Positions 53,008-60,455 of a stretch of 64,000 nt of DNA are shown here, one piece after another (the first letter of the stretch is position 1; each line of letters starts with the position of its first letter). The notes under the pieces are model-generated. The model searched no databases, had not been told where the DNA came from, and worked only from the letters and a program-made list of their open reading frames with translations. Source of the stretch: Hymenobacter piscis (lineage in GTDB: Bacteria; Bacteroidota; Bacteroidia; Cytophagales; Hymenobacteraceae); the NCBI RefSeq assembly GCF_018760735.1, contig NZ_JAHHZN010000001.1, positions 124,001 to 188,000 on the forward strand. Direction: 5' to 3'. A program made the position numbers and the translations under genes.

Positions 53008-53493
53008 CTACTCGGGCAGCACCGTGAGTGCGTAGTCGTTGCCTTTCTGGCGGGCCAGGTCGCGGGCGGAGTGGCCGTTGTGGTCGCGCAGGGTGGCATC
53101 GGCGCCGGCGCGCAGGAGCAGGTCCAGGAACTCGTTACGGCCGAACAGCACGGCAAACATAAGGGCGGTGCTGCCTTCCGCGTTGCGGGCGTTGAGCTCG
53201 GCCCCGTGGTCGAGCAGCAGCTGGGCCAGGGCGGAGTGGCCCTTGAAGGCGATGCCCATCAGCACGGTGTTGCCGCCCCCGACGGACTGGTTGGGGTCGG
53301 CCCCGCCGGCGAGCAGAGCGCGGGTAGCTTCGAGGTGGCCTTCGTAGGCAGCCAGCACAAGGGGCGTGAAGCCGCGGCCGTCGGGGGCGTTGGCGTCGGC
53401 CCCATCGGCCAGCAGACGTGTGATGGCGGCCGCATCGCCCTGGCGGACGGCCTGAACCAAGGGCTCCTGAGAGTTGAAAGCAGTAGAGTGCAT
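53008..53493 (-). CDS. Ankyrin-repeat protein
   Basis: A 161-residue protein made of about four ankyrin repeats: an N-terminal cap (EPLVQAVRQGDAAAITRLLADGADANAPD), then GFTPLVLAAYEGHLEATRALLAGGADPN, TVLMGIAFKGHSALAQLLLDHGAELN, STALMFAVLFGRNEFLDLLLRAGADATLRD and a partial cap HSARDLARQKGNDY. Ankyrin repeats bind other proteins; there is no signal peptide, so it works in the cytoplasm. Its partner is unknown. It is convergent with the hypothetical gene across the terminator. Confidence 0.93.
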   Translation of the reverse strand: MHSTAFNSQEPLVQAVRQGDAAAITRLLADGADANAPDGRGFTPLVLAAYEGHLEATRALLAGGADPNQSVGGGNTVLMGIAFKGHSALAQLLLDHGAELNARNAEGSTALMFAVLFGRNEFLDLLLRAGADATLRDHNGHSARDLARQKGNDYALTVLPE

Positions 53494-53619
53494 AGCAAAA
53501 AGAGTGTAACGAAAGGATGCTACCAGGAAACAGGCCCTATTGTTGGGGGTCGGGCGAAAATACCCGTAGCAGGATGGGTAGCGGGCCCGGCATGATCGTC
53601 TGTGGTCTGTAGTCAGCAG

Positions 53620-54771
53620 CTAGCCCACCGCCTGCACCAGCCAGCGGCGCAGCACAGGCCAGCGGGCGGCCCCGAACGCTACTTCCACGAGGCCCGGAGC
53701 CCGGGCCAGCAGGCGCATGAGGCGGTAGCGGCGGCCCAGGTCGCGGCCCAGGCGCTGGTGCACAGCGGCGGCGTAGGGAGCCAGCGCGGCCGCGCTAAAA
53801 TCGGCGGCGGCGCAGCAGCGGGCGGCGTGCTCGGCGGCCAGCAGCCCGCTGATAACGGCCTTGTCGATGCCGTGGCCTTGGAGCGGGTCGATGAGGGCGG
53901 CCGCATCGCCGCAGAGCAGGGCCCGGGGGCCGGTGAGGGGCCGCCGGGAACCGCCCAGGGGCAGGCCGAAACCCTGAATAGGGCCCAACTGCCGGGCTTG
54001 GGCAAAGCGCGAGGCCAGCGCGGGATGGGTGGCCAGCAACTCCCGCAGCACCCGTTTCAGGTCGAGCTTCTGGCGGGCCACGTCCTCCGAGAGCATACCG
54101 AAGCCCACGTTGCAGCGCCCCCCGCCCACCGGAAACACCCAGCAGTAGCCGGCCCGGTAGCGGCTCAGAAACAGAAAGTCGCTGGTAGTGGCGGGCGTGT
54201 CGGCTACCCCGTCGAAGTAGGCGCGCACGGCCGCGCAGTGCCGGGCCCGGTGCAGGGGCGCGGGGGCCAGGGCGCGGGCCACGGCCGAGTGGGCCCCGTC
54301 GCAGCCCACTACCAGGCGGGCACGGAGCCGGCTGCCATCGGCAAGTTGCACCGTGACGCCCTCCGCATCGGCCACGACAGCACGTACAGGGCAATTTTCG
54401 CGGATATCGGTAGCGGAGTGGCGACGCACCAGCGTGAGCAGGGCCGCGTCGAAATCGAGGCGGGCGGCGTTGAAGGCCGGGGCCCGCCAGTCCACGCTCA
54501 CCAGCCGGCCGGCCGGGGAAAGCAGGCGGCTGGTGCGCACGTCGGTACGGTGGCCGGCGGTGAGGGCGCGCAGTTCGGCGGCCCAGGCCGGATTCAGGCG
54601 GGCCAGGGCCTTGAGCGTAGGCCCGGGAATGGCGTCGCCGCACACTTTGTCGCGCGGGAATCGGGCCTTGTCGAGCAACCCCACCCGCAGGCCGCTTTCC
54701 GCCAGCCCCAGCGCGCAGGCCGTGCCCGCCGGCCCTGCCCCCACTATCAGCACGTCGTAATCGTAGGGCAT
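53620..54771 (-). CDS. Geranylgeranyl reductase family flavoprotein
   Basis: A 383-residue FAD-dependent protein. The dinucleotide-binding start DYDVLIVGAGPAGTACALGLAESGLRVGLLDK is complete, with KVCGDAIPGPTL (the family KxCGdai motif), and LLCGDAAALIDPLQGHGIDKAVISG supplies the second FAD-contact motif. Relatives reduce double bonds in isoprenoid lipids or quinones. No carotenoid or quinone gene is adjacent, so the substrate is unknown. The start is ATG. It is followed by a long inverted repeat upstream, which separates it from the DUF2461 gene. Confidence 0.92.
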   Translation of the reverse strand: MPYDYDVLIVGAGPAGTACALGLAESGLRVGLLDKARFPRDKVCGDAIPGPTLKALARLNPAWAAELRALTAGHRTDVRTSRLLSPAGRLVSVDWRAPAFNAARLDFDAALLTLVRRHSATDIRENCPVRAVVADAEGVTVQLADGSRLRARLVVGCDGAHSAVARALAPAPLHRARHCAAVRAYFDGVADTPATTSDFLFLSRYRAGYCWVFPVGGGRCNVGFGMLSEDVARQKLDLKRVLRELLATHPALASRFAQARQLGPIQGFGLPLGGSRRPLTGPRALLCGDAAALIDPLQGHGIDKAVISGLLAAEHAARCCAAADFSAAALAPYAAAVHQRLGRDLGRRYRLMRLLARAPGLVEVAFGAARWPVLRRWLVQAVG

Positions 54772-54773
54772 GA

Positions 54774-54978
54774 GGTGAGGCGGTGAACTGGTGAGATGGG
54801 GAATTTGCCGTTCAGCCGGCGCAGACAGGCCGAGCGGTGCAAGTTACGTTTTAGGGCAAGGCCACCGCCCTGCAGGCGCTGGGCCGGGGTCAGCGGACCT
54901 TCCGCGCCGCTCCGGCTGCCCGCGCCGGCTGAACGGCAAACTCCCCATCTCACTATTTCACCACCTCGCCGCCTCACC
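54774..54978. repeat. Large intergenic inverted repeat, partly overlapping the DUF2461 gene
   Basis: Arms 54774-54822 and 54922-54978 match closely over about 49 bases, with GGTGAnnnn octamers outside and TTGCCGTTCAGCCGGCGC inside. The right arm covers the stop codon of the DUF2461 gene (54974-54976). Confidence 0.85.
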
Positions 54979-55636
54979 CCTCCACCGCTTCGCGCAGAAA
55001 GTCGGCGAAAGGGCGCTGGGCCCGGAAGGCGGCGGGCACGTACTCGGCCAGGTGGAGCTGGCGGACCGTGGCGTCGGGCAGGTGGTGGGCCACCACGAAG
55101 CTTTTGTGCCTGAGCAGGTCGAGGTCGGGGTGGTTGGCGGGGTAGCCGGCGGGCGGGCGCTTGAGCTGCTCGCCTTCCAGACCGGGATAGAACTGCCGGA
55201 AGTCGGGATTTTCGAGGATGGCGTGCAGGGCGGGGCCGTTGTAGTCTATTTCCTGGCGGATGCGGGTTAGCTGCTCCTTGTCGGGCTGGTAGATGCCGCC
55301 GGCCAGCATGGTTTGCCCGTTCGGGCCGAGCTGGAAGTAGTAACCCGGACCGGCGCTGTGCTTGCCGCCCACCGCGAAATAGGCGCTGAAGTGGGTTTTG
55401 TAGGGCTCCTTGCGCTTGGAAAACCGCACGTCGCGGTAAATGCGGAAGATGCACTTCCTGGCTTCCAGCGTTGCCAGGGCCGGCTCGGCCGCTGCCAGCT
55501 CGCGAAGAATCTGCCCAACGAGCCCCTCAAATTCGCGCCGCAACGCGTCATACGTGGGCTTGTGGGCCTGGAACCACTCCCGCTCGTTGTGCCGGGCCAG
55601 GTCCTGGAGGAAATCAAACAGGGCAGACTGATTCAT
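54974..55636 (-). CDS. DUF2461 family protein
   Basis: A 220-residue cytoplasmic protein of DUF2461: FDFLQDLARHNEREWFQAHKPTYD, CIFRIYRDVRFSKRKEPYKTHF, AYFAVGGKHSAGPGYYFQLGP, AGGIYQPDKEQLTRIRQEIDYNG, and LKRPPAGYPANHPDLDLLRHKSFV. The biochemical role of the family is unknown; the conserved Arg/Lys-rich middle looks like a nucleic-acid or phosphate site. The ATG is used over a TTG three codons earlier. A TACCTTTG element ends six bases before the ATG, suggesting an almost leaderless mRNA. Confidence 0.93.
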   Translation of the reverse strand: MNQSALFDFLQDLARHNEREWFQAHKPTYDALRREFEGLVGQILRELAAAEPALATLEARKCIFRIYRDVRFSKRKEPYKTHFSAYFAVGGKHSAGPGYYFQLGPNGQTMLAGGIYQPDKEQLTRIRQEIDYNGPALHAILENPDFRQFYPGLEGEQLKRPPAGYPANHPDLDLLRHKSFVVAHHLPDATVRQLHLAEYVPAAFRAQRPFADFLREAVEG

Positions 55637-55642
55637 ACGCAG

Positions 55643-55650
55643 CAAAGGTA
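55643..55650 (-). promoter_or_regulatory. Promoter -7 element of the DUF2461 gene
   Basis: On the minus strand TACCTTTG (55650 to 55643), six bases before the ATG. Transcription would start at or next to the start codon. The large heptamer repeat lies immediately upstream. Confidence 0.6.
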
Positions 55651-55664
55651 GCAGCAGCGGTTGG

Positions 55665-55881
55665 TTGTCAGTTGATAGTTGTCAGTTGCGAGTTGATAGT
55701 TGTCAGTTGTCAGTTGGCAGTTGGCAGTTGTCAGTTGTCAGTTGTTAGTGAAAGAACGTCATCCTGAGTATGTCGCTCTTTCACTGACAACTGCCAACTG
55801 ACAACTGCCAACTGACAACTATCAACTATCAACTGACAACTGCCAACTGACAACTATCAACTCGCAACTATCAACTGACAC
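55665..55881. repeat. Largest heptamer inverted repeat: 11 and 13 tandem units
   Basis: Eleven AGTTGTC-type heptamers (55670-55746) face thirteen complementary GACAACT-type heptamers (55786-55876). Between them is AGTGAAAGA...TCTTTCACT with a short loop containing CATCCTGAG, a fragment of the REP-like core. Folded, it would be a hairpin of over 80 bp. It separates the DUF2461 and DUF4174 genes. Confidence 0.93.
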
Positions 55882-55886
55882 CTATG

Positions 55887-56321
55887 CTACTCGGCCCGCT
55901 TCATTTCCTGGCGGCGCATGGGCATGGCGTCGATGGTGGAAAACAGGGTCTGGGGGGCTACGGGTTGGGTATCGCGCCGCTTGAGGCCACCGTCCTTGCC
56001 CAGCAGCAGCACCTGGAACGCGTCGGTTTTCACGCCCAGGCGGCGCAGGTAGGCCCGGTCGGGTGCCGGCAGCTCGGGCAGCACCAGCTCCCGCACCAGC
56101 AGGTCCCGCTCCCGGAGGCCGGCGGCGGCGGATTCCAACAGGTTGCGCTGGGCCAGCAGGGAGGCATCGGCGGCCGAGGGGGCGCAGATGAGAAGCACGC
56201 GCTGGCGCCAGTGGGCCTTTTTTACGGTAGCTTCCAGGGCGGAAGCGGAAGAAGTTTGTGCGGGCACGAGGGTAGAAGTCAGCAGGGCGGCAGTGAGCAG
56301 CAGGATAAATCGAATCAGCAT
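55887..56321 (-). CDS. DUF4174 domain protein, exported
   Basis: A 144-residue protein with a signal peptide (cleaved near VPAQ/T). The rest is a thioredoxin-like DUF4174 domain: LLICAPSAADASLLAQRNLL, ERDLLVRELVLPELP, LRRLGVKTDAFQVLLLGKDGGLKRRDTQPVAP and the hallmark end STIDAMPMRRQEMKR. The fold is thioredoxin-like but has no CxxC. Its role is unknown; in other bacteria it is often periplasmic. The start is ATG. It ends directly beside the large heptamer repeat. Confidence 0.93.
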   Translation of the reverse strand: MLIRFILLLTAALLTSTLVPAQTSSASALEATVKKAHWRQRVLLICAPSAADASLLAQRNLLESAAAGLRERDLLVRELVLPELPAPDRAYLRRLGVKTDAFQVLLLGKDGGLKRRDTQPVAPQTLFSTIDAMPMRRQEMKRAE

Positions 56322-56418
56322 CCCCGGCTAACGTTACAAACGGCGCAGAGGTGCCCGGCAAGGCCACGCACGCGGATAGCAGGCCGCACCACCGCGGATA
56401 GCCAGCCGCCGGGAGGCT

Positions 56419-57375
56419 TCAGCCGGTCTGCTCACCCAGCCAGCGGAACAGCTCGGCGTAGGCGGCGGCGCGCACCGCGGGCTCCGACAGCAATACGTCG
56501 TGGATGGCTCCGGGCAGGGCGTGCAGGGTTACCCGGGGCCCCAGGCGCGGGGAGAGGCGGCGGATGTCGGCCACGTTGAGCACGATGTCGGCGTGGTGGA
56601 ATTCCTCGCGCCACTGCCGGCCGCCGGCGCTGCGCTCGGCGTGCAGCACCAGCACCGGGCCGGGTAGTGCCAGCCCCTGCCGCAGCTGCCGCTGCCCGCG
56701 CCGGATGGCGCCCAGCCAGCCCGCATTCACCGCAAACACGTGGTTGGGCTTCCAGGCCAGGTTATACTCCCAGGTGCCCCGGTAGGCCTGGTGCAGGCTC
56801 TGGCCATAGGTATCGGGCAGGCCGGCGGGCAGGGGCAGATCGGGCAGCAGCCGGCCCAGGGCGCCGGCCAGCGGCGCGGCCACCTTCCGCCGGAGCCAGG
56901 GCTGGTTCAGGGCCAGAAAGGGGCTGTTGAGCACCAGCGCCGCGAAGCTGGCCGGGTGCCGGGCCGCATACAGGGCCGTGATGAGGCCGCCCGTGGAGTG
57001 GCCGCTGAGCACCAGCCGGGTGTGGCCGGCGGCCCGGATTTCGCGCAGGGCCGCGTCGAGGTCGGGGAAGTATTCGGCTAGGTCGCGCACGTTGTTGGGG
57101 CGCTGGTGGGGCAGCAGGGCCCGGCCATACTTGCGCAAATCGAGGGCGAAGAAGTGGTAGCCGTGGGCGGCGCACTGCTCGGCCATTTCGCGCTGGAAGA
57201 AGTAGTCGTTGAAGCCGTGCACGTAGAGCACGGCCCCGGCGGCGGGCGCGGCGGGCGGGGGCAGGTAGCGCACCAGCACGGCCTGCACCGGGCCCTCGTA
57301 GTCGGGGGGTTGGGGGAGCACCTGCGCCTGAAAGGCCGGGCCGAGCGGGTCGGGAGAAGCAGCTTCCTTCGTCAT
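56419..57375 (-). CDS. Alpha/beta hydrolase, monoglyceride-lipase-like
   Basis: A 318-residue hydrolase. Oxyanion region AVLYVHGFNDYFFQREMAEQCAAHGYHFFALDLRKYGRA, nucleophile in LVLSGHSTGGLITALYAARHP (GHSTG), the acidic residue in the FHHADIVLNVADI region, and His in ALPGAIHDVLLSE. The pattern fits the serine-aminopeptidase S33 / monoacylglycerol-lipase group. It has no signal peptide, so it is probably cytoplasmic. ATG at MTKEAASPD is used; an upstream TTG adds 12 residues. It lies between a DUF4174 gene and a divergent L,D-transpeptidase gene. Confidence 0.9.
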   Translation of the reverse strand: MTKEAASPDPLGPAFQAQVLPQPPDYEGPVQAVLVRYLPPPAAPAAGAVLYVHGFNDYFFQREMAEQCAAHGYHFFALDLRKYGRALLPHQRPNNVRDLAEYFPDLDAALREIRAAGHTRLVLSGHSTGGLITALYAARHPASFAALVLNSPFLALNQPWLRRKVAAPLAGALGRLLPDLPLPAGLPDTYGQSLHQAYRGTWEYNLAWKPNHVFAVNAGWLGAIRRGQRQLRQGLALPGPVLVLHAERSAGGRQWREEFHHADIVLNVADIRRLSPRLGPRVTLHALPGAIHDVLLSEPAVRAAAYAELFRWLGEQTG

Positions 57376-57509
57376 AGAAGCGAGTCTACGCAGAAATACC
57401 GAGTCCGACAATTCGACCCCGGCTATATACCAATTGGCCTATCCGGTGCGTTCCGGTACCGGCCACTACCGGCCCGGTCTCTCCCCTACTTTCCTGTTGC
57501 TGCTATCCG

Positions 57510-58268
57510 ATGCGCATTCTGCTGTTTCTGACGCTGGTCCTGGCGGCCGCCCTGGTTGCCCGCTCGGCCACTCAGCTGCCGGAACCCGACCCGGCATTCC
57601 GTACCGAGCAACTACGCTACCCCCGGGTGCGGGAGGCCTACGCGCAGTACCAGGGGCCGGTACGGACTCTGCTGCGCCGCCACGGGCTGGCCCCGGCGCG
57701 GCTGGAGCTGTTCGTGCGGGCCTTCAAAATCGGGCGGCGGGTGGAAGTGTGGGGCCGCAACCCGGGCGCGGGGCCGTTCGTGCTGCTGCGTACGTTTGCG
57801 CTGGCCGGCACCTCGGGCACCCTGGGCCCCAAGCGCCAAGCCGGCGACGGGCAGATGCCGGAGGGCTTCTACACCATCGACCGCTTCAACCCCCACAGCC
57901 AGTACCTGCTCTCTTTGGGCCTCGACTACCCCAACGCCGCCGACCAGCGGCGCACTGCCCCCGGCCTCGACCCGGGTAACCATATTTTCGTGCACGGCTC
58001 TACCGAAACCATCGGCTGCCTGCCCATCACCGACGCGGGCATCCGGGAGCTGTATGTGCTGGCCGTGGAAGCCCGCGCGGCCGGGCAGACTAGCATTCCG
58101 GTGCACATTTTCCCGTTTGAGCTCACGCCCGACCAGCTGGCCCGCCGCCGGCAAAGCCCCCACCTGGCCTTCTGGCGGGAGCTGGCCCCGGGCTACCAGT
58201 ATTTCGAAACCCACCACGAGCTGCCCACCGTCACGGTGGCCGAAGCCGGGGCCTACGTGGTGCGCTGA
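57510..58268 (+). CDS. L,D-transpeptidase (YkuD family)
   Basis: A 252-residue exported enzyme. A signal peptide or anchor (residues 1-20) precedes the YkuD domain, with the catalytic motif HGSTETIGCLPITDAG giving His and the nucleophile Cys, and GQMPEGFYTIDRFNP and GNHIFVHG before it. These enzymes cross-link peptidoglycan or attach proteins to it, using a cysteine thioester. The domain occupies most of the protein, with a C-terminal segment (HHELPTVTVAEAGAYV). The ATG is the only good start. It precedes the CoA-type Nudix gene by 33 bases. Confidence 0.93.
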   Translation: MRILLFLTLVLAAALVARSATQLPEPDPAFRTEQLRYPRVREAYAQYQGPVRTLLRRHGLAPARLELFVRAFKIGRRVEVWGRNPGAGPFVLLRTFALAGTSGTLGPKRQAGDGQMPEGFYTIDRFNPHSQYLLSLGLDYPNAADQRRTAPGLDPGNHIFVHGSTETIGCLPITDAGIRELYVLAVEARAAGQTSIPVHIFPFELTPDQLARRRQSPHLAFWRELAPGYQYFETHHELPTVTVAEAGAYVVR

Positions 58269-58301
58269 ACCCGCCCGCCCGCGGCGGCGTACCTTGCGGC
58301 T

Positions 58302-58868
58302 ATGGCTGAACTGCTTTCCATCCACGATTTCCCGTTGCCCCAAAACCTGCGCGACTCGGCCGTACTCGTGCCCGTATTCCGCGACGCGGCCGGGGAGGTG
58401 CAGGTCGTGATGGTGCGGCGCACGGCCTACGGGGTGCACGGCGGGCAGCTGGCCTTCCCCGGCGGCAAGCCCGAGCCTACCGATGCTGATTTGCGCGCTA
58501 CCGCCCTGCGCGAAGCCTTCGAGGAAGTGCATCTGCCCCCCGCCCAGGTGCAGCTGCTGGCCGCTTTGCCCACCGTGGCCGTGCCCAGCGGCTTCCGCAT
58601 CAGCCCGTTTCTGGGGCGCATTGAGCGGCCCGCCCGCTGGCAGTGGCAGGCCCGGGAGGTAGATGAGGTCCTGGAAATCCCGCTCCGTCACCTCGCCGAC
58701 GAACTCAACCACACCGAAGAAACCTGGAACCTGCCCGGCTGGCCCGGCCCCCGCCGCGTACCCTTCTACCGCGTTGGCGGCGAAGCGGCCTACCCGCTCT
58801 GGGGCGCCAGCTACCGCATCATCCAGCCCCTTATCCCACGCCTGCTGGCCGGGGAGTGGGAGATTTGA
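58302..58868 (+). CDS. Nudix hydrolase, CoA pyrophosphatase type
   Basis: A 188-residue Nudix enzyme. VRRTAYGVHGGQLAFPGGKPEPTDADL is the coenzyme A-type extension, followed by the Nudix box LREAFEEVHLP with the metal-binding glutamates. The motif order matches the NudL/CoA-pyrophosphatase family, which cleaves CoA and its oxidised forms to 3',5'-ADP and phosphopantetheine. It lies 33 bases after the L,D-transpeptidase gene on the same strand and is probably cotranscribed. A weak TACCTTGC element precedes it. A repeat follows. Confidence 0.92.
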   Translation: MAELLSIHDFPLPQNLRDSAVLVPVFRDAAGEVQVVMVRRTAYGVHGGQLAFPGGKPEPTDADLRATALREAFEEVHLPPAQVQLLAALPTVAVPSGFRISPFLGRIERPARWQWQAREVDEVLEIPLRHLADELNHTEETWNLPGWPGPRRVPFYRVGGEAAYPLWGASYRIIQPLIPRLLAGEWEI

Positions 58869-58869
58869 G

Positions 58870-59070
58870 GTGAGTAGTGAGTAGTGAGTAGTGAGTAGTG
58901 AGTAGTGAGTAACGGTACGGAACCAAGCATAAACAGAACGTCATTCTGAGCGCAGGCGGAGCCGAAGTCGAAGAATCTCGCGTGCCAAAGTAATTTCTGA
59001 CGACAGAGTTAGCACCACACGTCAGCACGCGAGATTCTTCGACTCCGGCTCCGCCTGCGCTCAGAATGAC
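58870..59070. repeat. Heptamer tract and REP-like hairpin
   Basis: Six exact tandem copies of GTGAGTA (58870-58911), then a hairpin with 45-base arms (58940-58984, 59026-59070; one mismatch). The core is GTCATTCTGAGCGCAGGCGG. No gene is present between 58869 and 59166. Confidence 0.92.
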
Positions 59071-59166
59071 GCTCCTTTTCTGACTTCCCACCCCATCACC
59101 TCCTCACCTCCTCCCCCAAACTGGCACGATATTGCTATTCACCTGCGCATAACTACTTTTTCTGCC

Positions 59167-60261
59167 ATGAAACGACTTCCGATCCTTGCGCTGCTGGCTC
59201 TGCTGCTGCCGGGCGCGGCTTTGGCCCAGCGGGAACAGTCCGTGTGGCTGTTCGGGCAGCAGGCGGGGCTGAGCTTCCCGGCCGATGGGGGCACTCCCAC
59301 CCCGCTGCTCACCAGCAAGATGACTACCTACGAAGGCTCGGCCGTGGCCACCAACCAGCAGGGCCAGTTGCTGTTCTATACCAACGGCGAGTTCGTGTTC
59401 AACCGCCAGCACCAGGTGATGCCCAACGGCCGCAAGCTGATGGGCTCCAACTCCAGCACCCAGAGCGCCCTCATCGTGCCCGACCCGGGCAGCGGCAACG
59501 TGTTCTACATCTTCACGGTGGGTGCCCAGGGCGGCCCCAACGGCCTGCGCTACTCCACCCTCGACATGACCCGCGACCAGGGCCTCGGCGACGTGGTGCG
59601 CCTGAACGCCCTGCTCGTGTCGCCGGTGGCTGAGAAGCTGGCCGCCGTGCGCCACCAGAACGGCCGCGACGTATGGGTGGTAGCCCACCGCTGGAACTCC
59701 AGCGCCTTCGTGAGCTTTTTGGTCACGCCCGACGGGGTGCAGAGCAAGCCTGTGATAAGCAACATCGGCAGCATGCACGCCGGCCCCGGCCGCAACGCCA
59801 TCGGGGCCATGAAATTCGCGCCCGACGGCCGCAAGCTGGCCGTGGCCCTGTGGCGCGAAGCCAACAAGTACGAGGTCTTCGACTTCGACCGCAGCACCGG
59901 GCAGGTGCGCAACGTGAAGAGTTTCGCCCCCTACCCCGAAGCCTACGGCGTGGAGTTCTCGGCCGATGGCAGCAAGCTCTACGGCTCCAGCAACGGCGAA
60001 GGCGGCGGACAGGCCCAGATCTACCAGTTCGACCTGCAAACGGGCAAGGCAGCCGTTATCGGCAAATCGGCCAACCGCAAGGTGGGCTCCCTGCAGCGCG
60101 GCCCCGACGGCAACATCTACGTGGCCCGCGAAGACAACCAGTTCCTGGGCCTCATCCAGAACCCCAACGCCGAAGCCGCCAAGTACCTCGACGACGGCCT
60201 CAAGCTCGGCGGCCGCCGCAGCAAGCTCGGCCTGCCCAACTTCATCACGGAACCCGAGTGA
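59167..60261 (+). CDS. Exported beta-propeller protein
   Basis: A 364-residue protein with a signal peptide (cleaved near LALAQ/R). The mature part has repeated blade-like stretches: FGQQAGLSFPADGG, LLFYTNGEFVFN, SGNVFYIFTVGAQ, DVWVVAHRWNSS, MKFAPDGRKLAVALWREANK, GVEFSADGSKLYGSSNG and GPDGNIYVARED, fitting a WD40/YVTN-like seven-bladed propeller. Similar exported propellers in Bacteroidota are found with gliding or secretion proteins; none is adjacent here. The last codons overlap the left arm of the next inverted repeat. Function unknown. Confidence 0.88.
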   Translation: MKRLPILALLALLLPGAALAQREQSVWLFGQQAGLSFPADGGTPTPLLTSKMTTYEGSAVATNQQGQLLFYTNGEFVFNRQHQVMPNGRKLMGSNSSTQSALIVPDPGSGNVFYIFTVGAQGGPNGLRYSTLDMTRDQGLGDVVRLNALLVSPVAEKLAAVRHQNGRDVWVVAHRWNSSAFVSFLVTPDGVQSKPVISNIGSMHAGPGRNAIGAMKFAPDGRKLAVALWREANKYEVFDFDRSTGQVRNVKSFAPYPEAYGVEFSADGSKLYGSSNGEGGGQAQIYQFDLQTGKAAVIGKSANRKVGSLQRGPDGNIYVAREDNQFLGLIQNPNAEAAKYLDDGLKLGGRRSKLGLPNFITEPE

Positions 60262-60451
60262 GGGGGTGAAATAGTGAAATGGGGAGTTTGACGTTCGGGG
60301 GGCCTGTCATTCTGAGCGAAGCGAAGGACCTTATTACAGTAGAACGATAGTCATAACAACGATTCGTTCGAGCGTTACAAGGTCCTTCGCTCCGCTCAGG
60401 ATGACAGCACCCCCGAACGTCAAACTCCCCATTTCACTATTTCACCCCCTC
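60260..60451. repeat. Nested inverted repeat: octamer arms enclosing a REP-like hairpin
   Basis: Outer arms, perfect over 42 bp (60260-60301, 60410-60451), are made of GTGAAATA-type units with a GACGTTCGGGGG end. Inner arms 60304-60332 and 60379-60407 carry CATTCTGAGCGAAGCGAAGG. The left arm overlaps the stop codon of the propeller gene; the right arm ends four bases from the stop of the DUF5723-like gene. Confidence 0.92.
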
Positions 60452-60455
60452 GCCG

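Noticed and set aside
55665..55881. CRISPR array
   Set aside because: The repeats are 7 bp, contiguous and face each other as an inverted repeat; there are no spacers and no cas genes nearby.
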